The position numbers and the translations under genes are program-made. Of a stretch of DNA of 64,000 bases, positions 1 to 7,328 are shown piece after piece. The stretch covers positions 1,736,001 through 1,800,000 of the forward strand of contig OZ245752.1 of NCBI GenBank assembly GCA_965227455.1. Reading direction: 5' to 3'. The stretch comes from JABDIP01 sp965227455. Lineage in GTDB: Bacteria; Pseudomonadota; Alphaproteobacteria; DSM-16000; Inquilinaceae. The first letter of the stretch is position 1. Every line of letters starts with the position of its first letter. The notes below the pieces were generated by a model that worked only from the letters and a program-made list of their open reading frames with translations, searched no databases and was not told where the DNA came from.

Positions 1-309
1 ACCCTGGGCCGCCATCTGCGCACGCTTGAGGTGCTGGCGGTGGTCAGCCCGCTGATGGGGCTGCTCGGCACCGTGCTGGGCATGATCGAGTCCTTCCAGT
101 CCCTGGAGATGGCCGGCGGCAGCGCCAATGCGGCAGTGCTGGCGGCCGGCATCTGGCAGGCGCTGCTGACGACGGCAATGGGGCTGATCGTGGCGATCCC
201 GGCGGCCATCGCCGCCAACATGCTCGGCGCCCGGCTCGACCGCGCCGGCCACACGATCGAGGATTGCGTCACCCGGCTCTACGTCGCGGATCGCGGCCAC
301 GCGGGATAG
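1..309 (+). CDS. MotA/TolQ/ExbB proton channel family protein (5' truncated)
   Basis: The reading frame is open from base 1, so only the last ~102 residues are present. The visible part has the family hallmark VVSPLMGLLGTVLGMIESF, followed by a second hydrophobic helix (ALLTTAMGLIVAIPAAIAAN), which matches the last two membrane helices of TolQ/ExbB/MotA channel proteins. These proteins form inner-membrane proton channels with ExbD/TolR partners and energise a periplasm-spanning protein. An exbD-type gene starts 8 bp downstream and a second follows, so this is the first visible gene of an ExbB-ExbD-ExbD operon. The sequence does not separate ExbB from TolQ; the lack of tolA/tolB/pal next to it argues against the classical Tol-Pal operon. 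Confidence 0.9.
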   Translation, partial: TLGRHLRTLEVLAVVSPLMGLLGTVLGMIESFQSLEMAGGSANAAVLAAGIWQALLTTAMGLIVAIPAAIAANMLGARLDRAGHTIEDCVTRLYVADRGHAG

Positions 310-316
310 CGCGACC

Positions 317-745
317 ATGCGCCTGAACCGGAAGAGACGGGTCGGCATGATCATCTCGGTGACGCCGCTGGTCGACGTCATGATGATCCTGCTCGTCTTC
401 TTCATGGTGACGTCGACCTATCTCGACCTCGACATGATCCCGCTGGTCGGCGGCGACCGGCCCGGCGGGCAGGCGCCGGCACCGGTGCCGGTGGAGCGGG
501 TGCAGCAGGCCACCAGCCTGCTGATCCGGCTGGCCGCCGACGGACGGGTCTATGTGTCCGGCGAGCAGGTCAGCCTCGCCGGCCTGAGCTCGCTGGTACA
601 GATCCGCATCACCACCCGGCCCACCACTCCGATCCTGGTGCTGCCGTCCGGGGCGGCCTCGACCCAGTCGCTGGTCAGCCTGATGGACGCCATTGCGCTG
701 GCCGGCGGGCGCAACGTCCGGGTCGTCCGGTTGTCGCCGCAATGA
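317..745 (+). CDS. ExbD/TolR family biopolymer transport protein (first copy)
   Basis: This 142-residue protein has a short basic cytoplasmic N-terminus (MRLNRKRRVG), then one membrane helix with the ExbD/TolR signature TPLVDVMMILLVFFMV. The Asp in PLVDV is the proton-carrying residue of the family. The remaining ~100 residues form the periplasmic ExbD domain (LLIRLAADGRVYVSGEQV, then a C-terminal VRVVRL strand). It lies 8 bp after the ExbB-like gene and its stop overlaps the start of the second ExbD gene (ATGA), so the two are probably translationally coupled. ExbD dimers sit inside the ExbB pentamer and pass proton-motive-force energy to a TonB-like partner. Confidence 0.92.
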   Translation: MRLNRKRRVGMIISVTPLVDVMMILLVFFMVTSTYLDLDMIPLVGGDRPGGQAPAPVPVERVQQATSLLIRLAADGRVYVSGEQVSLAGLSSLVQIRITTRPTTPILVLPSGAASTQSLVSLMDAIALAGGRNVRVVRLSPQ

Positions 746-1152
746 TCAGCGTCCGCCGCAGGCCCGACCGGCCCCAGCACGAGACGATCGTCACCCTGAT
801 CGACATCGTCTTCTTCCTGCTGGTGTTCTTCATGCTGATCGGCCGCATGGACGCGACCTCGCCGTTCGAGCTGTCGCCGCCCATCTCCGGCGGCGGCGAG
901 GCCCTGCCCCAGGGCGGCATGACGGTCAGCCTGTCCCAGGACGGCCGGGTGGCGCTGGACGGCGTTGAACGGTCGCGGGACGACATTGTCCGGGTGCTGC
1001 GCGACGCCATCGCCGCCTCCCGCGAGCCGCTCTTCGTGCGCATCAACGCCCATGCCGACACGCCGGTGCGGCACCTGCTGCCGCTGGTCACCGCGCTGGA
1101 GGCGCTGCCAGAGGGCGACGTGGTGCTGGTGGTGACACCGAGGCGCCGATGA
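742..1152 (+). CDS. ExbD/TolR family biopolymer transport protein (second copy)
   Basis: This 136-residue ExbD paralogue has the same plan: a basic N-terminus (MISVRRRPDRP), a membrane helix with TLIDIVFFLLVFFML carrying the conserved Asp, and a periplasmic domain (MTVSLSQDGRVALDGV ... VVLVVTP). The start overlaps the previous stop by 4 bp. Paired, non-identical ExbD genes are common in Exb systems of unknown cargo and suggest a heterodimer. The stop codon lies 2 bp before a large structured repeat (1155-1422) that separates this gene from the TonB-position gene. Confidence 0.92.
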   Translation: MISVRRRPDRPQHETIVTLIDIVFFLLVFFMLIGRMDATSPFELSPPISGGGEALPQGGMTVSLSQDGRVALDGVERSRDDIVRVLRDAIAASREPLFVRINAHADTPVRHLLPLVTALEALPEGDVVLVVTPRRR

Positions 1153-1154
1153 TG

Positions 1155-1422
1155 AGCCTGCATCTCGCACCCTGGCCATGGCCTGCGTCGCACCCGGGCG
1201 GTTCGATTCGCCAGGAAAGGGCCGAAGAGCGTAGCAGAGCTACGGTCGAGGGTCTTGACGCCGCGGGCGGGCCGCCCGGGTGCGACCCGAAGGGCGGCGC
1301 TGTCCTGCCGACAGGGTGCGTCAGAGCGCTTGCCCGATGCGCTGCATCGCGCCGCACGCCCTTCCTACCTTGTCGGCAGGACAGCGCCGCGCAGGCCACG
1401 GCCAGGGTGTGAGATGCAGGCT
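1155..1422. repeat. Nested inverted-repeat element, cloverleaf-like (arms A, B, C)
   Basis: Three nested or adjacent inverted repeats are visible. Arm A is 1155-1187 with 1390-1422 (33 bp, 31 matches). Arm B is 1187-1201 with 1272-1286 (15 bp, perfect). Arm C is 1294-1313 with 1371-1390 (20 bp, perfect). The loop of B holds a further hairpin, CGTAGC-AGA-GCTACG, and the loop of C holds GATGC-GCT-GCATC. If transcribed it would fold as a three-way junction closed by the A stem. A diverged partial copy lies at 21177-21225, also immediately after a stop codon. The outer right arm contains the likely start codon of the next gene (1414). It may be a miniature mobile element or a structured RNA. Confidence 0.85.
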
Positions 1423-3444
1423 AAGACAGCCAACCCGCTGCTGTTCTGGTTCCCGGCGATCATGCTGTCGCTGCTGGCGCATGCGATGCTGGTGATGATG
1501 ATCCATGCCGGCACCCAGCCGGACCCGGTGGCGATGACCGCGGAGATCCAGACCCGGATCGACGTCTCGTCCCTGGACGTGCCGTCGCAGCGGGCCGAGG
1601 CCAGCGAGCCCGAGGGTGAATTGGCCGAAGCCTCGGAGGCCTCCGGCGAGCGGCTTGGCGTGCAGGCTGTCCCGACCAGCCAGGCTCGTCCGGTCACCGC
1701 ACCCGGCCAGCAGGTCGCCGCCCTGGTGCCGGACACGCCGGCCAGCCGGCCCGTCGAAGCGACCGGCGCCACGGTGGCGGCGACGGCGGCATCCGGCGCG
1801 CAACTGGCGGCGGCGACGGTCGCCACGCCCAGCCTGACATCCGCCGCCGCACCGAGCACGACCGTGGCGGCCGCCGCGATGCCCGAAGCCGTCGCGGCAG
1901 CGGCGGTGCCGGAAACCGTGGCCGCCGCCGCTGCGATTCCGCAGGCCGCGGCGCTGGCCACGGTGCAGCCGGTCGGCGCCGCTCTGACAGCGGCAACGGC
2001 GGATACGTCGGTTATCGCGGCGGCGACGGCGACCACGGCGACGTTGGCAGCCTCCAGCCCGGTCGGCCAGACGGTCGCCGCATCCGCGGGCCCGGCCGTC
2101 GTGACCGCGGCCATGGCGCCGCCGAGCCTGACCATGGCGGCGGCGAGCGCGCCGGCCGAGACACTGACCAATGCGCGGCCGGAGGGTGCGCAACTGGCCC
2201 CGGTCGCTGCGAGTACGGCCCGGCTCACCACCGTCGCCGCCGCCGGGCCCAGGGTCATCCCGGCGGTCCCCAGCGCCACGTTGGCGGTCGCCCGTCCAGC
2301 CGACGCGACACTGGTTCTGGCGTCCACCAACAGCGCACCGGCGGTGGCAGCGCAGCGGCCCCAGGCGGCGCAGGTGGCGGCCGTGGCGGCACCGGCGCAG
2401 GCGGTCGCGACCGGTCGCGCCGAGGGTGTTCAGGTCGCCTCGCTCCAGGCAGCACCGGACCCGGTGGCCACCCTGGACACGGCGAGCCCCGGCATCTCGT
2501 CGGCGGCGGCCATCGCGGCGCCACAGGGCACTGCGGTCCCGCCGGCCGCGACCGGCGACATCGCCGGCATGATCGCGCGCACCGAAGCGTCGGACATCGC
2601 CGTTGCCGCCACCGCATCTCTGGCCTGGACCGGCGATGCCGCATCGACGCTCGACGAGCAGTCCCTGGCGGCGATACAGTCCTTCATGGGGTCGAGCAAC
2701 ATCACCGGCAGCGCCGCCTTCGCCGGCTCGGTGCGCGACGGCATCGGCTCGGCCCTGGCGCAGTTCCCCTGCAGCCGGCTCCAGGCGGCGTTCCAGCCGG
2801 AATCCGGCGGGCTGGAGATCCGTGGCCATATCCCGTCGGAAGAGTTCCGACCGGCCATCGTCGGCATGCTGCAGAACACGGTGGGCGATTCGATCCCGGT
2901 CGGCGACAGCGTGTTGGTGCTGCCCTCGCCGCAATGCGGCGTGCTGGACGCGGTGGAGAACCTGGGCGTGCCGCAATCCCGGGACCAGATCGACGACCCG
3001 CTGGTGGTCGGCGAGGAGGCCCAGGCAAGGATCGTGCGCTATGAGGACGGCGCCCGGCTGACCCTCGGTCTGCAGGGCGCCGATTACGACGCCTATATCT
3101 ACCTGGATTACTATGACGGCGACGGAAACGTCATCCATCTGCTTCCGAACGAGATCCGCTCGGACAATTTCTATCCGGCCAAGGAACCCTTCGTGATCGG
3201 CGACCGGGCGTCCGGACTCGACCTCACGATCACAGCACCCTTCGGCCAGGACATCGCCGTGGTGCTGGCCGCGACGCGGCCGCTATACGAGGGCGTCCGA
3301 CCGCTCGTCGAGCGGGCGGACGACTACCTCCCCTGGCTCCACGCCCGGGTCGACGGTTTCCGGGAGTCCGACCCCGGCTTCCGCGGCGAGTGGGCGTATC
3401 TCTTCGTCATGACCGGCCCCGTGGGCGCCTTCGCCAACCGCTGA
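1414..3444 (+). CDS. TonB-position Ala-rich envelope protein with C-terminal DUF4384-like domain
   Basis: I place the start at ATG 1414 (676 residues). The frame is open upstream to 1255, but those 53 codons lie in the structured repeat and read as low-quality peptide. An N-terminal membrane anchor (residues ~9-31) is followed by a degenerate Ala/Val/Thr-rich stretch to about residue 430 with repeated VAAAA-P-E-like units. Residues ~450-512 form a small domain bracketed by two Cys (FPCSRL ... PQCGVL) that resembles BON-type domains. Residues ~536-660 resemble DUF4384 (YIYLDYYDGDGNVIHLLPNE, then PFGQDIAVVLA). Its place after ExbB-ExbD-ExbD and its single anchor with a long flexible linker suggest the TonB/TolA-like energy-coupling partner. 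No canonical TonB C-terminal domain is visible. The last 162 bp overlap an opposing gene. Confidence 0.75.
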   Translation: MQAKTANPLLFWFPAIMLSLLAHAMLVMMIHAGTQPDPVAMTAEIQTRIDVSSLDVPSQRAEASEPEGELAEASEASGERLGVQAVPTSQARPVTAPGQQVAALVPDTPASRPVEATGATVAATAASGAQLAAATVATPSLTSAAAPSTTVAAAAMPEAVAAAAVPETVAAAAAIPQAAALATVQPVGAALTAATADTSVIAAATATTATLAASSPVGQTVAASAGPAVVTAAMAPPSLTMAAASAPAETLTNARPEGAQLAPVAASTARLTTVAAAGPRVIPAVPSATLAVARPADATLVLASTNSAPAVAAQRPQAAQVAAVAAPAQAVATGRAEGVQVASLQAAPDPVATLDTASPGISSAAAIAAPQGTAVPPAATGDIAGMIARTEASDIAVAATASLAWTGDAASTLDEQSLAAIQSFMGSSNITGSAAFAGSVRDGIGSALAQFPCSRLQAAFQPESGGLEIRGHIPSEEFRPAIVGMLQNTVGDSIPVGDSVLVLPSPQCGVLDAVENLGVPQSRDQIDDPLVVGEEAQARIVRYEDGARLTLGLQGADYDAYIYLDYYDGDGNVIHLLPNEIRSDNFYPAKEPFVIGDRASGLDLTITAPFGQDIAVVLAATRPLYEGVRPLVERADDYLPWLHARVDGFRESDPGFRGEWAYLFVMTGPVGAFANR

Positions 3445-3627
3445 CTCCTCCGCCGGCATATCGGCATGGCCGCCGACCAGGGCGAAGACGAACACCACCG
3501 AGAAGGCGGCGATCAGCAGCCCGGTCGCATGCATGACCGCGTCATCGGCTCCGGCCGACAGGAAAAGCCCCGTCACCCCGAGCCCGAGCGTCAACGTGCC
3601 GATGATCCAAACGCCCAGTTTGTTCAT
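3283..3627 (-). CDS. Small two-helix membrane protein, unknown function
   Basis: This 114-residue protein starts MNKLGVWIIGTLTLGLGVTG and has two predicted membrane helices (residues ~6-26 and ~31-52). A hydrophilic acidic tail containing several His follows. The ribosome-binding site AGGAAGG lies ~8 bases before the start, which supports this frame. The tail (last 53 codons) overlaps the 3' end of the plus-strand gene at 1414-3444, so the two are convergent with a 162-bp overlap. I do not recognise the family. The second half could be simple read-through if the true protein is selected only in its membrane part. Confidence 0.6.
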   Translation of the reverse strand: MNKLGVWIIGTLTLGLGVTGLFLSAGADDAVMHATGLLIAAFSVVFVFALVGGHADMPAEESAVGEGAHGAGHDEEIRPLAAEAGVGLPETVDPGVEPGEVVVRPLDERSDALV

Positions 3628-3708
3628 GGTTCGATGCCTTCCTGCGCTTTACGGCCGTTCGCCACGGCTCTGCGCTCCCGTTGAACCTGTTTCCCGACTA
3701 TTACTTAT

Positions 3709-3799
3709 CGTCATTCTCGCGAAAGCGGGAATCCAGAATCGGCAACGGTTCCGCTTGAACGCTCAGGATCGCTGGATTCCTGCTTTCGCGGGAATGACG
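3709..3799. repeat. dRS3-like inverted repeat (CGTCATTCxCGCGAAAGCxGGAATCCAG)
   Basis: A 28-bp unit at 3709-3736 is repeated in inverted orientation at 3772-3799 with two mismatches. Each unit contains its own palindrome around CGCGAAAGCG. Repeats of this type, with ATTCCCGCGAAAGCGGGAAT cores, are scattered through intergenic DNA of many proteobacteria. Here the pair sits between two minus-strand genes and may act as a transcript-stabilising or terminating hairpin after the DUF2189 gene. Confidence 0.85.
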
Positions 3800-3842
3800 A
3801 AAGAGGGAATGACCGTTCTGACTGTTTCTGTCGAAGTTCCCG

Positions 3843-4643
3843 TTATTCCCAAGCCACGCAATCTCGATAGGCGTGCCAGGTGGCAAGCCCGATCAGCGGC
3901 ACCGTGACCATCAGCCCGACATAGGCGGTGGCAAGGCCGACGCCGATGAAGATCACGATCAGCCAGGCCCACAGGGCCATGGTCCAGAAGTTCTGCTGCA
4001 CCGCCGAGAGGCTGGTGGTGATGGCGGTGATGACGTTGACCTGACGGTCCAGCAGCAGCGGGATCGACACCGCCGAGATGGCGAAGACCAGCGCCGCCAG
4101 GATGCCCCCGACGCTGGTGCCGACCACCAGGAAGGGCAGGCTCTCAACCGACAGGAAGACGTCCTCGATGAACAGCGCCGTTTCCGGCCGCGGCGGATTG
4201 GATGAGAAGAACATGGCGAAGATGATCGTCGCGAGGCGAATCCAGGCCAGCAGGAACAGCATCAGCGCCACGCCCATCAGCCCGATCTGGGTGACGTTGC
4301 GGCGCCACGCCGAAAGCGCCTCGCCAAGCGCCACTTTCTCTCCGCTCTCCAGCCGGCGGCTTACCTCATACAAGCCGACCGCCAGGATCGGACCCATCAG
4401 CATGAAGCCGGCGGTCAGCGGCAGGACCAGATAGAAGACGTCGTAAAACCAGATCAGCGCCGTCAGCAGGGCGCCGGAGGCGGCGAACAGCAGACCGTAA
4501 CTGAGGCACACGCCCGGCGCCTCGCGCAGGTCCCGCCAGCCGGCGGCAAGCCAGGCCCAGGGCCGGTCCAGGTCGATCTTGCGGACCCGGGGCACCGCCT
4601 CGGGCCGGCCGTCGGCGCTGTACTCAATGCCGGTCTCTGACAT
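3843..4643 (-). CDS. DUF2189 family integral membrane protein
   Basis: The ATG at 4643 (266 residues, MSETGIEYSADGRPEAVPRV) is preceded by GAGGAG, which favours it over the upstream in-frame start at 4700. The protein has a hydrophilic N-terminus with the family-typical VRKIDLDRPWAWLAAGWRDL, then about six hydrophobic helices. The segment GFMLMGPILAVGLYEVSRRL is characteristic of DUF2189. Function is unknown. Members are often found near cbb3 oxidase genes, and here it is divergent from ccoN and shares the promoter region holding an FNR-type box, so oxygen-responsive co-regulation is possible. Confidence 0.85.
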   Translation of the reverse strand: MSETGIEYSADGRPEAVPRVRKIDLDRPWAWLAAGWRDLREAPGVCLSYGLLFAASGALLTALIWFYDVFYLVLPLTAGFMLMGPILAVGLYEVSRRLESGEKVALGEALSAWRRNVTQIGLMGVALMLFLLAWIRLATIIFAMFFSSNPPRPETALFIEDVFLSVESLPFLVVGTSVGGILAALVFAISAVSIPLLLDRQVNVITAITTSLSAVQQNFWTMALWAWLIVIFIGVGLATAYVGLMVTVPLIGLATWHAYRDCVAWE

Positions 4644-4770
4644 GGGGGGCTCCTCGCAAAGCGGCCGCTGTACCGCGTTCCAGTCTAACGAATACCGCAT
4701 GCGCTGACGATGCCGTCACGGATTCGCGCGGTTTCATGCCGCAGCCAAGCCCGGACGGGCCACAGGCTCA

Positions 4771-4784
4771 TTGACCTATGTCAA
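4771..4784. promoter_or_regulatory. FNR/FixK-type operator upstream of ccoN
   Basis: TTGACCTATGTCAA is a perfect 5-bp inverted repeat with a 4-base spacer, matching the alphaproteobacterial FNR/FixK consensus TTGAY-N4-RTCAA. It lies 165 bp before the ccoN start and in the region shared with the divergent DUF2189 gene. Activation of cbb3 oxidase operons at low oxygen by FixK/FnrL is well established, so this is very likely the main regulatory site of the operon. Confidence 0.88.
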
Positions 4785-4948
4785 TGCCTGGAAGCACTCT
4801 AATCCATACCACCGATCCAAACTCTGATGCCTTGCCCCCGGGCGTCGTCCCGGATGCGCGACCTTCTCGCGCGACACTTCCACAGGCGGGCGCATCGGCC
4901 CGATTTTCCAGCGGCGACCATCGCCGCGCGACGCATGGGTAGGTACAT

Positions 4949-6424
4949 ATGGCGGTAGCGGCGGAGGCGCCGGCGGGGGCGCTGGAGCGGGTCGAGTACG
5001 ACGAGGACGTCGTCAAGCTCTTCACCATCGTGACCATGTTCTGGGGCATCGTCGCCTTCGCGGCCGGCGTCTACATCGCCTTGCAGCTGACATTCCCGGT
5101 GCTGAATTTCGGGGTTGAGTGGCTCAGCTTCGGCCGGCTGCGGCCGGTGCATACCTCGGCCGCCATCTTCGCCTTCGGCGGCAACGCGCTGCTGGGCACC
5201 TCCTTCTACGTGGTGCAGCGGACCTGCCGGGCCAGCCTGTTCGGCGGCCGGGCGCCGGCCCGCTTCGTGTTCTGGGGCTATCAGCTGTTCCTGGTAATGG
5301 CGGCGTCGGGCTATGTGCTGGGCGTGACCCAGGGCCGCGAATATGCCGAGCCGGAATGGTATGTCGATCTGTGGCTGACCCTGGTCTGGGTGATCTATCT
5401 GCTGATCTTCATGGGCACGCTGATGAAGCGCCGCGAGCCGCATATCTATGTGGCCAACTGGTTCTACCTGGCCTTCATCGTCACCATCGCCATGCTGCAC
5501 ATCGTCAACAATCTGGCGGTGCCGGTGTCATGGACCGGAACGAAGAGCTACTCGCTGTTCTCCGGCGTGCAGGACGCCCTGACCCAATGGTGGTACGGCC
5601 ATAATGCGGTCGGCTTCTTCCTGACCGCCGGCTTCCTGGGGATCATGTACTACTTCATCCCCAAGCAGGCGGAACGGCCGGTCTATTCCTACCGGCTGTC
5701 GATCATCCATTTCTGGTCGCTGATCTTCCTGTACATCTGGGCCGGGCCGCATCACCTGCACTACACCGCCCTGCCCGACTGGGCCCAGACCCTGGGCATG
5801 ACCTTCTCGGTGATGCTGTGGATGCCGTCCTGGGGCGGCATGATCAACGGCATCATGACCCTGTCGGGCGCCTGGGACAAACTGCGCACCGACCCGGTGC
5901 TGCGCTTCCTGGTGGTGTCGGTCGCCTTCTACGGCATGAGCACCTTCGAGGGGCCGCTCATGTCGATCAAGGCGGTGAACTCGCTCAGCCACTACACCGA
6001 CTGGAACATCGGCCATGTGCATTCCGGCGCGTTGGGCTGGGTCGCCTTCGTCTCCTTCGGGGCCACCTACTTCCTGATGCAGCGGCTGTGGGGCCGGGCG
6101 CGGCTCTATTCGGTGAAGCTGGTCAGCTACCACTTCTGGATCTCGACGCTGGGCATCGTGCTTTACATCGTCTCCATGTGGTGGTCCGGCATCACCCAGG
6201 GCGTCATGTGGCGGACCTATGACCAGTACGGCTTCCTGCAGTTCTCCTTCATCGAGACGGTGGAGCGCATGCAGCCCTTCTATCTGGTGCGGACGCTGGG
6301 CGGGATCCTGTTCCTGATCGGCGCGGTGATCATGGCCTACAACATGTGGCGCACCATCCGCGGCGATGTGCGCGAGGAGGTCGGCGTCGGCTACCAGCCG
6401 ACCGTCGCCGGTCTGGCGGATTAG
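4949..6424 (+). CDS. ccoN: cbb3-type cytochrome c oxidase subunit I
   Basis: This 491-residue catalytic subunit of the high-affinity cbb3 terminal oxidase reduces O2 to water in the inner membrane and pumps protons. It is a multi-helix heme-copper oxidase. The low-spin heme His lies in PVHTSAAIFAFGGNALLG, the first CuB ligand in WYGHNAVGFFLTAG (His ~218), the CuB His pair in WAGPHHLHY (His 268/269), and the last heme ligands in NIGHVHSGALGW. The start at 4949 is preceded by a weak GGGTAGG. It is the first gene of an uninterrupted ccoNOQPGHIS run, consistent with regulation from the FNR box upstream. Confidence 0.98.
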   Translation: MAVAAEAPAGALERVEYDEDVVKLFTIVTMFWGIVAFAAGVYIALQLTFPVLNFGVEWLSFGRLRPVHTSAAIFAFGGNALLGTSFYVVQRTCRASLFGGRAPARFVFWGYQLFLVMAASGYVLGVTQGREYAEPEWYVDLWLTLVWVIYLLIFMGTLMKRREPHIYVANWFYLAFIVTIAMLHIVNNLAVPVSWTGTKSYSLFSGVQDALTQWWYGHNAVGFFLTAGFLGIMYYFIPKQAERPVYSYRLSIIHFWSLIFLYIWAGPHHLHYTALPDWAQTLGMTFSVMLWMPSWGGMINGIMTLSGAWDKLRTDPVLRFLVVSVAFYGMSTFEGPLMSIKAVNSLSHYTDWNIGHVHSGALGWVAFVSFGATYFLMQRLWGRARLYSVKLVSYHFWISTLGIVLYIVSMWWSGITQGVMWRTYDQYGFLQFSFIETVERMQPFYLVRTLGGILFLIGAVIMAYNMWRTIRGDVREEVGVGYQPTVAGLAD

Positions 6425-6437
6425 GAGGAGCGGACTC

Positions 6438-7160
6438 ATGGGTTGGCACAAGGTATTCGAGACCCGCAGTCTCCTGATGCTGGTCGGGATCCTGATCACC
6501 GTCTCGATCGGCGGCATCGTCGAGATCGTCCCGCTCTACACCATCGAGAGCACCATCGAGGAGGTGGACGGCGTACGCCCCTACACCCCGCTGGAGCTGA
6601 TGGGCCGCAACATCTACATCCGCGAGGGCTGCTACAACTGCCACAGCCAGATGGTGCGGCCGTTCCGCGACGAGGTGGAACGCTACGGCCATTACAGCCT
6701 GGCGGCGGAGAGCATGTACGACCACCCCTTCCAATGGGGGTCGAAGCGCACCGGGCCCGACCTGGCGCGGGTCGGCGGCAAATACTCCAACGAGTGGCAC
6801 GTCGCCCACTTCATCAATCCGCAGGCGCTGGTGCAGGGCTCGATCATGCCGCAATACCCGTTCCTGGCGGAGCACGACCTGGAGGTCGACGACATTGTCG
6901 CGCATTTGGAAGCCCAGCGCGCGGTCCGGGTGCCCTACACCGACGACATGCTGGCCAATGCCGCCGCCGATCTGGCGGCCCAGGCCGAGCCCTTCGGCGA
7001 CCATGCCGCGCTGCAGGAGCGTTATCCCAACGCGGCGGTCGGCGATTTCGACGGCGATCCGGAACGGCTGACCGAGATGGACGCGCTGATCGCCTATCTC
7101 CAGATCCTCGGGCGGATGGTCGATTTCGACGATTACCGCACCGAAGACCTTCTGCAGTAG
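6438..7160 (+). CDS. ccoO: cbb3-type cytochrome c oxidase subunit II (mono-heme)
   Basis: This 240-residue protein (MGWHKVFETRS) has a start supported by TAGGAGGAG 8 bases upstream. An N-terminal membrane helix (residues ~10-30) is followed by a periplasmic cytochrome c domain with the single heme-binding motif CYNCH at residues 65-69. The motif region NIYIREGCYNCHSQMVRPF is the CcoO signature. It passes electrons from CcoP to the CcoN active site. It follows ccoN by 13 bp and precedes ccoQ by 9 bp. Confidence 0.98.
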   Translation: MGWHKVFETRSLLMLVGILITVSIGGIVEIVPLYTIESTIEEVDGVRPYTPLELMGRNIYIREGCYNCHSQMVRPFRDEVERYGHYSLAAESMYDHPFQWGSKRTGPDLARVGGKYSNEWHVAHFINPQALVQGSIMPQYPFLAEHDLEVDDIVAHLEAQRAVRVPYTDDMLANAAADLAAQAEPFGDHAALQERYPNAAVGDFDGDPERLTEMDALIAYLQILGRMVDFDDYRTEDLLQ

Positions 7161-7169
7161 GAGGCGGCG

Positions 7170-7325
7170 ATGGACCTGAATGCACTGGTCGAGTTCGGCC
7201 GCTCGCTGTGGGTGCTGTGGCTGATGGCGATCTTCCTCGGCATCGTCGCCTGGGTGATGTGGCCGAAGAACAGACGCAAGATCGAAGACCACGGCCAGAT
7301 CCCGTTCAAGGATGAGGAGCGATAG
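7170..7325 (+). CDS. ccoQ: cbb3-type oxidase small subunit CcoQ/FixQ
   Basis: This short gene encodes 51 residues beginning MDLNALVEFGRSLWVLWLMA. One membrane helix (residues ~11-31) ends in WVMWPKNRRKIEDH, with a polar C-terminal tail, the usual CcoQ layout. AGGAGG lies 5 bases before the start. CcoQ stabilises the assembled oxidase. Its position between ccoO and ccoP is diagnostic. Confidence 0.95.
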   Translation: MDLNALVEFGRSLWVLWLMAIFLGIVAWVMWPKNRRKIEDHGQIPFKDEER

Positions 7326-7328
7326 GGT

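Noticed and set aside
1255..1413. N-terminal extension of the DUF4384-like protein
   Set aside because: It is within the structured repeat and its peptide is low-quality; ATG 1414 directly precedes the membrane anchor.
1321..3138. 605-codon minus-strand frame
   Set aside because: Antisense to the Ala-rich protein; repeats of Arg/Gly result from GCx codons read in reverse.
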